Source: Guyanagaster necrorhizus
Taxonomy: Eukaryota > Basidiomycota > Agaricomycetes > Agaricales > Physalacriaceae
Length of the DNA: 64,000 nucleotides
NCBI RefSeq assembly: GCF_019112545.1
Contig: NW_025064885.1
Location: forward strand, 1,153,180 to 1,217,179
Reading direction: 5' to 3'
Position numbers and translations under genes: made by a program. Below, one piece after another: positions 13,301 through 23,625 of this stretch. The first letter of the stretch is position 1; every line of letters starts with the position of its first letter. The notes under the pieces are model-generated. The model was not told the origin of the DNA. It did no database searches and worked only from the letters and a program-made list of their open reading frames with translations.

Positions 13301-14150
13301 AGACTGGTCACAGTTTCTCGTCCTTCTTTTTGACAAAAAAGAAGGGTGACGCCATCAGTGACTTTGATGGCTGGATTCTTCTGTTAGATAGGTTTTCCTC
13401 CAAGAATTTGTCCAATTCTTGTTGTTCACTGTTGCTAAGTGGGTAACACTTGCAATCTAGGTTGGCGTTAGCATTAAGAGTTAATTCGATTGCATGGTTC
13501 CAGGGTTTTGTGGCAGGTAGTTCATCGAAACTTTCCTTTTCGAATAAATCCTGGTAGTCATGTGCCCACTTTGGGACCATTTCTTCAAATGTCTTTTCCT
13601 CCTTTCCAGTATTGGCTTTTGCTGCTAGGTCATTAGCATGGTGTATTGCTCGGATGTTAATGGCCCTTTGTAAATCGACGGTGAGTATTGTTTCACCATC
13701 TTCCATTTCTTTATTCCATTGGTCCTCAGGATCTTCATCTGGTAGTTCGAATGGAATTTTCTGGCAGCGACATCAAGCGAAGATGATGCATCCAGTTTTT
13801 CAATTGATTAACGGATTGTGTCTGATTAGCCAATCATGTCCAAGGAACACCTCCTTGATTTCTAGATCAGTGACTGCTAAGTCGATTCATTCTGAGTGAT
13901 CGCCGATAGTGAGCCTGAGCTCTACATATTCGGTGATCGACCCTGCTTGATTCTTTGTTCCATCTGCGTTATAGATGGGGATCGGTGCCGCTGTTACCCA
14001 TGTGGACAGTTGGTGCTTGGTGATGAAAGCTCGATTGATGGAACTCCTCATGCAGTTGCTGTCAATTAGGGCAGTGACTGCATGGGTAGATTGAGATGTT
14101 AGTGTCTCAATCTGTGCCTTGGTTACCAGGTCCTATCCAGAAGACTTAGT
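10317..14150 (-). pseudogene. Element B Pol region: protease, RT, RNase H, integrase, chromodomain
   Basis: Domains on the minus strand: protease (ALIDSN in place of DSG, near 14070-14050); linker 13706-13308; RT about 13300-12700 with the catalytic motif as YLDNIL at about 13015-13000; RNase H 12644-12330 (DSSEGAIGAVLSQEQDGKW); zinc-binding region about 12140-11871; integrase catalytic core 11756-11262 with the D, D, E residues in VDMI, SDRG and NQEIE and a HPQTDGQTEQ motif; integrase C-terminus 11225-10824; chromodomain about 10860-10680. Stops separate the segments, but each is open over 250-500 bp, so decay is recent compared with the neighbours. The protease and RT catalytic residues are both changed by transitions. 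Confidence 0.88.
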
Positions 14151-14629
14151 TCATCGAATGAACTTTCATGGTCTGTGTAACTCATCGAGCCATTCGAGTG
14201 CTTGGCTCCTCTCTGCTTCTCGTATTCCTGTGATCATGTCATCGACCACCTCCTTGACATGGGTCTTGTGTACCCAATTCCTGAGTGCGGCTTTTGCCGC
14301 TGTTTCATCTTCTGTGTTTTTAATCACCTGCCAAGTCCATTCAGTATCAAATGGCTTGAGCCAGGCTGTGGAGCCCTCTGTATTTGTTTGGCCTGAAGGC
14401 AATTGAGTCTGTTTCATATTTTTAGCTTGATGATCTTTTAATGATGACGTACCTTTGATGAGGCCCTCTGCCCCTCTTTGGCTCTTCATCAGTGATTGAG
14501 TCATGGAGATCTGTTCCTTAGGCGATTCTGGTTTCTGAGTAATAGGGTCAGGTATATTCGAATGCACGCATAATTTAAACATAGGGTTAATAACTATAGA
14601 AGATAAAATGTCAGTCTGTCCAGCAGAAT

Positions 14630-15640
14630 GTGACCTATTACTCTTGTCCTTGGCCGAGACAGTCAAATTGCCTACTGCTCAGCCTCATCTTTTACCTCCT
14701 CGGATTTGTCTTCTCCCTTGAGGTCCTGTGCTTCCTTTGTCAACTCAGCGATTTGTGCCCTGATATCCTCTCACATGCGTTTATTCTTCTTCTTCAGGCA
14801 GTTCCATGCCATGTGGCCTGGTTGGCCACAATTGAAGCACTTCCCCTCCTTCTTGAGGCAATCCACATCGATTTGCTTGCCCATTCTGATACTTGGGCCC
14901 TTACCAGTTTGCTTCCCATCATTCTTAGAAGTTGGGGCTGAGCTGCCAGGCCTGGCAGATGTGGTCACATGGGAGGTGGAGGGCTTGGAGCCCTGTCCCT
15001 GGTACCTGTGCTGCTCCCACAGGTTCATTGCTTCTGCCTTCTGTCGTTGTTGCTCCTGCCACATTAGTGTGATCTGTGCCTTCCAGTCATCATAGCTGAC
15101 CAGCACGCTATGGCCGAGGTCTGAAATGGTCTTCAGGTAATGAGGCAGTATTCCCCACTTCATATACTCAACCATGCGTCCTGAGTCGGTCACATCCTCC
15201 CAGATTCTGGCGAGCTTTCCGAGTCGCTCCAGTTTGTCGAAGTAATTGGGTGCCGCTTTATCGCCCATCTTGTATTCCTTCATCTTAGACTTGTGGACTT
15301 CTCAGACCGCTGGGTCTGTGAACTTGTCATGGATCATCTGTTTTAATACTGCTCAGGACAGGTACTGGTGGTGTTGTCAGATAGTCGACCAGAAGTTGGA
15401 GACTAATAGTACCCACCATACCTTTGCTTTGTCTTCAAAGTATGTGGTGGTGTAGTTCATCTTGTACATATCATGAAGAAAGTATGAGGTGAAGACCTGG
15501 AAGTATTGGTCGCAGTCCATGAGAAAGCGGTCAATGTCATCTGAGGCCCCTTTAAAGGGGAGAGGCTCCCACCCGAGCGTCGGTTTAATGTTTAGTATAT
15601 GCACCTTTGGGTCGAGAGGCAACATCGGATTCGAGGGTTC
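14630..15640 (-). pseudogene. Element B Gag (capsid and nucleocapsid)
   Basis: A capsid-like segment occupies 15625-15377 (FKGASDDIDRFLMDCDQYF, then FEDKAKVWW), matching the usual Ty3/gypsy retrotransposon Gag core. A second open segment, 15283-14771, ends in the CX2CX4HX4C knuckle CFNCGQPGHMAWNC (near 14840-14800) with a basic KKKNKRM tail. At least one in-frame stop divides the two segments. Elements A (about 19850-19050) and 1 carry the same arrangement. In the cell this protein would assemble the particle that packages element RNA. Confidence 0.85.
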
Positions 15641-15658
15641 CCCCCCAGGGGGACCTGC

Positions 15659-17699
15659 TCAATCTGTCGGAGGCCCTGGAAAGGAATGTAAAGACCCGTC
15701 ATCAGCGATGAGGCTTCTGGGAGTCAATGGTCCCATCTTCCAGATGATCCTTCCATCCTTGATGGTCCACCTCTGAGCGGTTGCCTCAGGGTCATCCTTC
15801 TTCTCGTCGGTAGGGCCTGATCTGCTTGCTTCATCAGGGGATGGCTGCCTCCCTAATAATTGGCTCCCTGTGCCGGTCCATGGATTTGGATGATAGACTC
15901 TCAGCTGCACATAGGATCAGGTCAGCCGAGATGCCATGCTGCGGACAGCTGATGTGGCGAGTGAGTACCTTGACATTGCTATTCGGATTGAGAATGCCGT
16001 GTTTGCCATCTTGGATAGCATCACACTCGGCGTCCATGGCATTGGTGCCACCTGTTTGCTGAATCTTGGTCGATATAATGGCATCACCATCATCTGATAA
16101 TGTAAATATCGCTGATTGAAATTAAAAATGGCATGCTTAGTCATGGCATACTGTAAAATTTCTTCCCATTCAATGGGATCAGCAGTGGTATACCTTTATC
16201 CTAGGGATGATCGTAGCCAGAGATCATCTCTCCATAATTCAGCTACCTGCTCCTGGTACAACCGAATAAATTCCTCCTCCCGCACCTCTCGTTCTCATCG
16301 TTTCTTCTCCTGTTCTTGGCGCATGGTTATACTGACAATACTCCCCTATTCAAGGATGGGGTTCATCACTCGACCCCCTTAGTCCTCCTCCTCAGCCTCG
16401 TCGTCCCCTTCAGCCCCCTTGTTGGTAGTCCCCTCGAGGAGGGAACTGCCTTGCTGGCCATAGGTTTCCGGGGTGAGTGGGCTGAGTACTTGACTCAGCA
16501 TCGTCGGGTCCAGGTCGAGGAGTAGGCTCCCAGTCAGGCTGCTCCTCTTCTCCTTCTGCTGGTGGTGCCACTGCTCTGCAATACCGGCGGAAGTTTCTGT
16601 AAAACTGGGGGCAAAGAAAGAGAGCAGCGATTGGCCCGTCGAGAACCCTTTTGAGGTCCCCGATGGGGTCAATATGCTCATCGTCTCCTCTGATGGATCC
16701 GAGGTCTGATGGTATCCTATCTCCCTGGATGGGAATATCGTCAGTTTCGGCGATGGTGTCTGTCCCATATAATAACAGATGGTCATCGTCGAGGAGTGTC
16801 GGCTCCCCATGGTGGTAGTCATCGGCATGGATGATTCTGGCTGGTCTGGTCCAGGGGTCGGGCTCACTGACGGGAATGGCCAGTTCCCGGAATGGAGAGT
16901 CGGAAGCGCCAACTGCAGTATCAAGGTAGTTGGCAAGGGAGTGGGGGGTCAGCCATATTGGGTTTGATACCACTGGACCACACCTTGGTAGGCGTGTGGC
17001 TCCTCCTCGGCCTTGCTCCAGTCTACTGGCTGCTCTTAATGCTGCTTGCCAGTACTGGACCTCATCTCTGTTGGTGTCATCAAAGAAAGGGTTGGGACTA
17101 CTGACCCTTGTTCCTCTCCCGCTACTCCTTGTTGATGAGGGGTGTTGGGACTGGTACCTGTCAGTACTTCTGATGACTAGAGCCATCCGAACAGCATCCA
17201 GAGAGTCTCTAGCCCGGCACCCAATTTCAGACTGGGTGACGGTTGTTTTTGATGCAAAGAGGCTGCGCTTGGCGGAGGGGATGGAGGTGTCAGGTCAGGT
17301 TTGTCGAAACCCTATAGCCCAAGGGTTTCCAAGGTCTTGGACAATTGCCGATAGGGGTCTTGGGGGATATTTGTGTCGCCACTGCTGCTCCTCTTCTTCC
17401 TTAGGACATTCTTCAGTCGAGCATCCAGGCTCGTCTTCTGTTTCTTTGGGGTATCGGATAGAGTTTCGGACAGAGGCAGGGATGTCGTGGAGGGAGAGGT
17501 CTGATGTGACATTTCAGAGGATTGTGCAAATACGCTGGAACTCTTGGTAATGTCGAATTGCCCAGGTGGTAATAGATTGGCGTCCATGGCACAGCTGTAT
17601 GATCACCAACAAACCAATCAAGGTTCCAATGATAGATGCCAAGAGTTTGAAGAACTCGTAAGTAAAGTTCAGGTCAGATGGATTTAAGGCAGGAGGCAT
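15659..17699 (-). pseudogene. Element B leader ORF region upstream of Gag (function unknown)
   Basis: About 2 kb of coding-like sequence between the 5' LTR and canonical Gag. It opens at 17699 with MPPALNPSDLNF, followed by a hydrophobic stretch at residues about 17-37 (KLLASIIGTLIGLLVIIQLC) predicted to cross a membrane. A 259-codon open segment (17186-16410) is Pro/Asp-rich with a DDDHLLLYGTD motif. Further open segments reach 15659. Element A has recognisable counterparts throughout (21980-22157; about 20650-21000; about 19770-20090), so this is a family trait, not chance. I do not recognise a domain. The stop at 17514-17516 (TGA) faces CAA in element A, which suggests an ancestral CGA and a longer original frame. 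Confidence 0.65.
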
Positions 17700-17741
17700 T
17701 TAGTTTCTCAGCATGGTTGGGCCTGAGAAAGAGAAGCAAGA

Positions 17742-17755
17742 AGTCTTGAACTAAT
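17742..17755 (-). promoter_or_regulatory. Putative self-priming site of element B
   Basis: Directly inside the 5' LTR, where a tRNA primer site is expected, the minus strand reads ATTAGTTCAAGACT. There is no TGG start typical of tRNA-primed elements. Thirteen of these bases are the exact complement of LTR positions 17914-17926, which lie 34 nt downstream of a TATA-like TATTTAAG (17960-17953), that is, at the expected 5' end of the transcript. This is the Tf1 layout, in which the RNA's own 5' end primes reverse transcription. Confidence 0.75.
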
Positions 17756-18285
17756 TGTTAAGCCTAAATTTCATGTGATTAGTGATATGTGATAAACTGA
17801 TAGAACCTCGCACTTCGGGTTATACTATCAGAGTTCACTTGTGTGTTACTAGCGTTGTGTAGTCAAGACGGTTGCGGTTCGCTCGAGATGAGATGAGATG
17901 GTGAAGTAAAACTTTAGTTCAAGACTGGGGTATTACAGCGAGAACTAAGCTACTTAAATACTGTTCTGTTATCTCACTATAAATAACTATTCACAAAAGA
18001 TCTTGTCTGCTGTAGAGTTATTCTCTCCACCATTGCCAGGCTCTCCACAAAAGCTGTTGTCTTGCTGTGGAGCTGTAGTCGTGCACTGCAATTCGAGGAC
18101 AAAACGAGTATTGTCTCTCCCTTTACAGCACACAGCAGTGCAATAGGAGAAGGACTGACTGGGCTGCTGAGCTAAGCATTCCCACAGTCCTAAGCGCTGG
18201 CTAAGCGCCTTGACTAAGCAAAGGTAAGGGTCATTTCTGAGGAAAAAGAAAAGAAAATAAGAGAAATATAGGAAAAATTGTAATA
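17756..18285 (-). repeat. LTR of element B, right copy (5' LTR and promoter)
   Basis: TGTTAAGCCT to AAAAATTGTAATA, 530 bp. The terminal CA has decayed to TA. Followed by the TGAGC duplication at 18286-18290. Contains the predicted promoter: TATTTAAG on the minus strand at 17960-17953, with the probable transcript start about 30 nt downstream. Confidence 0.9.
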
Positions 18286-21200
18286 TGAGCCTGAGCTCAA
18301 CAAATTTGGTAATTAAGCCAGCTTGGTTCTTTGTCCCATCCACATTATAAACTGGGATTGGAGCTATGGTGGTCCAAGTGGACAGGTTGTGCTTGGTGAT
18401 GAAAGCACAGTTGATCAAGCTACCAATGCAACCACTATCAATTAAAGCAGTCACAGCATATGTGCTTTGAGACATAAGTATCTCAATTTGGGCCTTAACC
18501 CAGAGTTTTGGATCATTGGATGTATTTCTATGGTTCTCAGAGCTTGTTGAGCCATTCCAGGGCTCAACATCATTCCACCTTTCTCATTCTTTCAATCATA
18601 TCGTCAATGACTTCTTCAGTCCAAGTCTTGTGGATCCAGTTCCTAAGTACAGCCTTTGCTATGACTTCATCCTTTATATTCTTGATGACTTGCCAAGTCC
18701 ATTCGATATCAAATGGTTTTAGCCAGCCAATGGGGCCCTCTGCCTCTGTTTAGCCCATAAGCAGTTGAGTTTGTTCCTTAGGCAATTCCATTGTTTGAGT
18801 GGTAGTGTTGAGTATATTTGAATGCATGCATAATTTAAATATAGATAGTACTATAGAGATAATATCAGTCTGTCCAGCATCTGTAGATGACATACCACTT
18901 GATATTTCAGCTGAGTCAGCAGAATTGCTCATTGCTTAGCCTCATCTTTTACCTTCTCAATCTTTGTATCTAGTCCAAGACCCTCTTCCTTCTTCTGTAA
19001 TTCTGCGATCAGCACTCTGAGGTTCTCCTGGATGTGCTTATTCTTCTTCTGGAGGCAGTCTCATGCCATATAGCCTTTCTGGCTATAATTAAAGCACTTT
19101 CCCTCCTTTTTGAGTCAATCCATATCTATTAGCTTATTCATTCCAGTTTTTTTCTCACCATATGAGAAAGTTGAGGTAGAGCCACTAGGCTTGGCAGGCA
19201 TAGTTGAGTTGAAGACTTAGGCTTTGCCTCCTGTCCCTGATGTTTCTGTCTCCCTGTGAATAGAGTGATTTGTTCCACCTTCTGCCTTTATCATTCTCTA
19301 TACATAGTGATGATGTGGATCTTCCACTTATCATATCCCTTCAGGATATTCTGACCAAGGTCTGAAATTATCTTGAGATAGGAAGATAGTGCTTCCATCT
19401 TCATGTACTCCACCATTTGTCCTGTGCCCAAGATATTGTCATGGACTCTGGTAAGTTTGCTGAGTCATTCCAGCTCATTAAAGTACTCAGTGGCTGGCTT
19501 GTCAGCTATTTTAAATTTCTTCATCTTCTGCTGGTGTATCTCTTAGACCACAGAGTCCATGAACTTGTCAATGATCATTTACTTGAACATCAGCTATAAG
19601 AGCATCTGATGATGTTGTTGCATAGTTGACTAGAATGTGAGGGCTAAAAGCACCCACTATATTTTTGCTTTGTCTTCTATATGGGTAGAAGTGAATGTCA
19701 TCTTGTATATGTCAAGCATAAAGTACAAGGCAAAAACTTGAAAGTACTGATTGCAATCAGTGAGGAATCAGTTGATGTCCTTAGAGGCTCTCTTAAAGGA
19801 GCAGGGTTTACATATGAGGACAGGCTTGCAGTTGAGAATAGTAGCATCAGCTGTGAGCACCATCATTGAGTTTGGAATTCCACCAAAAGGCAGAGTATTC
19901 CAGAATATCAGAGGTCCTGGGAAGGAATAGAGAGAGCCATTGTTGGTGATGGGACTCCCTGATGAGAGTGTCTTCTTGTGTACAATATGCCTATTCTGAA
20001 TGGTGAATCTGAGTTTGAGTGCCTTGGGGTCATCTTTCTCAGGCAAAGGAGCTGTAGAGGCTTTTCTGCTTCTACTGCTTTCAGCTTCATCTGGTGGTGG
20101 TTGACCAGTGAATAGTCAGTGCATGGGTTGCACTCATAGATTCTGATAGAGATTCCTGGGCTGAGGTCAGCTTTGTGTGAGCTGAGATGCTATACTGCAG
20201 ATAGCTGACATAGTGAATGTGTATTGGCTTGAAGTGCTTTGGATTGATAGTGCTATATAAATGATCTGGCTTAGTGTGATGCTTGGTATCTACAGCATCA
20301 GTTTGATGTTAACCTTGACTTGCATGCTAGTAGCAGTGCAAGCTGGTGTCCTAAATATTTTTCATTGTAAATAAAGATGGTTTGCTTGATGGCCACATAC
20401 TGAATAATGTCTATATGCTCAATCCTGTCAGCAGTGGTATATCTTAATCCCAAGGGTGACACCAACCAGATGTCATTCTTCTATAATGTGGCTGCCCCTT
20501 CCTGGTACAGCTATAAAAACTCTCTCTGATGCTCCTCCTGTGCTTTTTTTTGCTAATTCTTCCTCTATCAGTTATTTCATAAATATGCTCTCTCACTCAG
20601 AGAGGGGATCCTCTTTCTCATTGTCCTTCTTGACCTTGTCTCCTTCAGTGAGAAAACTGTCATCAAGCTGGTCATAAGGCTTCAGATTATCCTGATGGTT
20701 GTCACTGAGTACTGAGTCTAGCATCATTAGGTCTGGAGTGAGGAGAAGGCTTTCACCTTCTTCATTGCTGCTCCTTGCCATCAAGCCTTACTGCCTCCAC
20801 CACCACTGTCCTGCAATACTGGTAGAAGTTTCTGTAGAAGCAAGATCAGAGGAAGAGAGACACAAGGCATCTATCCAGGATTCACTTGAGATCTCCACTA
20901 TGACTAGAAATGTCTCTGTTCTGGCCTGGAATGTCATTGATGTCAGTGATTGAGTCAGTCCCATATGATAGCAGGCAGTCATCATCAAGATTGATTGACA
21001 CTTATCAGTGGATGTTATCCACATAGACAATGCTCTTAGGGGATACTGTCTATAGGTCAGGCTCAGATATTACAGAGGTGCTGGGTTCTCAGAATGAGAA
21101 AGGGGAATCAATGAGGGTATGGTCAATGATGGAGATTCCAGGGCTCCCTGAGCCCCTTTGCCAGTCTGCTCTATCTTATGCTCAGAGATACTGCCTGAAA

Positions 21201-22212
21201 AGAGCATCCTCTTTAGCAGCCTTGTAGTCAATACATGCTTGCTCCTGGATATACTCAGCAAGCATATTGGTTTATTGAACTTTATCCTCTGAGGGGAGGA
21301 TCAGGTTGGCTGGATCAGTTGGTTGTACCAGACTTGATAGGTCTGATATGCTTTTTGCTCAGTGAGCCTTGTAGCATCTCTCATGCTGCTCTAGTCAGTT
21401 GGCTTCTCTGGCAGCTGCCTACCAGTATCTTTCTTTGGCCTTATAATCATAGACATAGAAGGAGTCATCTGTCCTGATGACTCTGATTCTGTTTTCCTCA
21501 CTGTCAGTACTCTGGTTCTCAATATATAACTCAGTGAAGATACTCTCTCCACTTTTTATGGATGTTGCATATAAGGATCTATAGTTGCTAGTAGGTGGGG
21601 GACTTCTATTCTCTTGAGCCACCTCAGAGGCATTAAGGGAGTCTCTGGCATGATGTCTAACACTAAGCTCAGAGGGTGCAGTTGAGAGGGTGGCCCTCAT
21701 CATAGGGACATGGCTGAGGACATCTATTTGCTCAATCTGTGAGATGGGCATGTCAGATCTTAGTCTTTAAAACTCTGTAGCCCAAAGGTTGCTATCATCT
21801 CTGACAATTGCCATCAGGGGTCATGGTGGGTATCAGTGTTCTTTTTCTTCCCTAGAACACTCCTCAAGCACATTCTCAGGGTTGGTTTCAGATATAGTTT
21901 CTTCTGTGAGCTAGAAAGACTGTCAGACAGAGGGAGGGATGTTATGAAGAGAGAGGTCAGAGGTGACATTTTGTAAAATAGTTCTGATGCACTAAAATTC
22001 TTGATAGTGACAAATAGCCCAGGCAGTGATTGATTGGTGTCTATGACACAGCTGTATGATCACCAATAATTCTATCAATGTTCTGATGATGGAGATGAAG
22101 AGTTTAAAGAACTTGTGAGTGAAGTTAGGGTCTGATGGGTTGATTGCAGGAGGCATTCAGTTTCTCAGCACAATTGAGCTTGAAAAAGAGAAGCTAGAAG
22201 CTTTGAGCTAAT
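18286..22212 (-). pseudogene. Element A, 5' half: leader region, Gag and start of protease
   Basis: Read on the minus strand from 22212. The MPPAINPSDPNF leader with its hydrophobic stretch lies at 22157 to about 21990. A Pro/Asp-rich leader region follows (DDDCLLSYGTD near 20990), then Gag capsid-like sequence at about 19850-19500 and a degraded zinc knuckle near 19090. The protease start (ALIDSG, about 18460-18440) ends at the element B insertion. The same domain order as element B, but with more stop codons and fewer CpG sites. Confidence 0.8.
22199..22212 (-). promoter_or_regulatory. Putative self-priming site of element A
   Basis: Minus strand ATTAGCTCAAAGCT next to the 5' LTR. Thirteen bases are exactly complementary to the left LTR at 6072-6084. 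The right LTR copy has one mismatch. Compared with element B, both partners differ at the same positions, so the pairing is kept although the sequence changed. Confidence 0.7.
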
Positions 22213-22682
22213 TGTTAAGCCCAAATTACATGTGACTAAAACACATGATAAACTGATGCTGCTTCACATTCAGGCAGTCACATCAGAGTCCACTATATGT
22301 GTCTGTTTGTCTATATGTTGCAAGGCCCTGCAGTTAGCTCGAAATAAGATGGTGGAAGAATAAACTTTAGTGCAAAGCTGAAGATACTACAGCAAGAGCT
22401 ATGCTACTTATATACTAGTCATTGTCTATTCTATAGATATAACTACCTAATTGTGCATCCTGGCATTATAGAGCATTTTGTCCAGTGTCATTAAGCTACT
22501 TACAAAAGGGTATTGTCTGTCATTGAGCAGTTACTGTTGTGTTGAAGGACAATGACCAACTGGGCATGTTGTGCTGACTAAGCTGGTCCCACAGTCCTAA
22601 GTGCTGGTCTAAGCACCCTGACTAAGTGAAAATAGGGGTCAATCCCTTGAATAAAAGATGAAAATGAGGAAAAATCATAACA
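22213..22682 (-). repeat. LTR of element A, right copy (5' LTR)
   Basis: TGTTAAGCCC to AAAAATCATAACA, 470 bp, followed by the GTGAG duplication at 22683-22687. Pairs with 5918-6387. Confidence 0.9.
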
Positions 22683-23526
22683 GTGAGCACAAGACTATCA
22701 GGATTTATTCAACAAGGAGAACTTCAATGAGTTACTCAAGCTGAAGTCTTAGAATCATGCAATTGAATTGATTCTGAATGCTAATGCCAACCTGAACTGC
22801 AAGGTATACTCCTTTAGCCAGCCAGAGCAGCAGGAGCTCAGTAAGTTTCTAGACAAGAACTTATCCAGTGGATAAATCTGACCATCAAAATCCTCTATGG
22901 CATCTTCTTTCTTCTTTATCAAAAAGAAAGACAGAAAACTTTGACCAGTCTAAGACTGCTGAAAGCTCAATGAAATGATGATCAAGGACTGGTACTCACT
23001 TCCACTGGTATCTGATCTCATGGACAAGCTATGTGGAGCATGATACTATTTCAAACTCAATATCTGGTGGGGATATAATAACATCAGGATCAAGGAGAAG
23101 AATAAATAGATGACAGCATTCTGAACTAACCAAAGACTCTTTGAGCCCACAGTCATGTTCTTTGAGCTGACTAACTCACTAGTGACATTTCAATGAATGA
23201 TAAATGACATTTTCAAGAACCTCATAGCTATGGGGAAGATTATAATCTACCTTGATGATATTCTTATTATGTCAAAGAGCCAAGAAGAGCATCAAAGTCT
23301 CATGCAATAGGTACTTGCTCTGATGAGAAGACACAAACTATTCCTCAAAGCCAAGAAGTGTGAGTTCAAAGTACTGGAGACTGAATATCTCAGAGTCATT
23401 ATCAGCAAAGAAAGCATTAGAATGGGCCAGATAAAAGTGGCAGAAGTAACAGAGTGGCTGACACCAATGAAGAAGAAGAAACTCCAATTGTTCCTTGGAT
23501 TCACAAACTTCTATCACTGGTTCATA
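22683..23526 (+). mobile_element. Element C, right fragment (Ty3/gypsy reverse transcriptase)
   Basis: Continues element C after the interruption by A: the downstream flank picks up at the protease/RT linker (about 22690-22870) and runs through RT. The catalytic motif is intact here (YLDDIL, near 23251-23268), unlike in elements 1 and B, but stop codons elsewhere kill the frame. Gypsy homology ends at about 23526 in a stretch equivalent to FTNFYHWF, and the sequence switches to copia. Confidence 0.8.
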
Positions 23527-23625
23527 CTGAGGATATGGTTGCCAACACTCTCACCAAGCCCTTGCCTTCAGCCAAGGTGAAGCACTTTGCTACTGAGCTT
23601 GGACTTTGCTCTGCTTGAAGAGGAG
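23527..23625 (+). pseudogene. 3' end of a Ty1/copia polyprotein (RNase H C-terminus)
   Basis: Reads EDMVANTLTKPLPSAKVKHF then ATELGLCSA and stops at 23616-23618. This is the typical end of Ty1/copia RNase H (DxxTKPLP...LGL). A short polypurine tract (GAAGAGGAG) leads straight into the LTR. The rest of the copia element is missing and the join to the gypsy RT is abrupt. Confidence 0.75.

Larger units (their letters stand above)
9759..18285 (-). mobile_element. Element B: full-length nested Ty3/gypsy chromodomain retrotransposon
   Basis: An 8.5 kb element on the minus strand with LTRs at 9759-10283 and 17756-18285 and a TGAGC duplication. It sits inside element A and is the youngest and best preserved copy in the window. 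It holds clearly more CpG than A or element 1 and longer open frames. Order on the minus strand: 5' LTR, self-priming site, 2-kb leader ORF region, Gag with zinc knuckle, protease, RT, RNase H, integrase, chromodomain, polypurine tract, 3' LTR. It is still inactive: several stop codons interrupt it and the RT catalytic motif reads YLDN. Confidence 0.93.
5918..22682 (-). mobile_element. Element A: Ty3/gypsy chromodomain retrotransposon, interrupted by element B
   Basis: Two LTRs of 470 bp each (5918-6387 and 22213-22682) bound the element, with a GTGAG duplication outside them. Coding sense is the minus strand. The 5' half (leader, Gag, start of protease) lies at 18286-22212. The 3' half (rest of protease, RT, RNase H, integrase, chromodomain) lies at 6388-9758. 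Element B splits them inside the protease. Without B the element is about 8.2 kb. It is heavily decayed, with stop codons in every domain and almost no CpG. Confidence 0.9.

Noticed and set aside
17740..17755. tRNA primer-binding site next to the 5' LTR of element B.
   Set aside because: The sequence lacks the TGG start complementary to tRNA CCA ends and instead pairs perfectly with the element's own predicted RNA 5' end.
1..23526. Programmed stop-codon readthrough or a variant genetic code in the retroelements (many in-frame TGA/TAG).
   Set aside because: Stops fall where relatives have CGA, CAG or TGG and differ between copies; host genes use TGA and TAG as ordinary stops. Mutation decay explains them.
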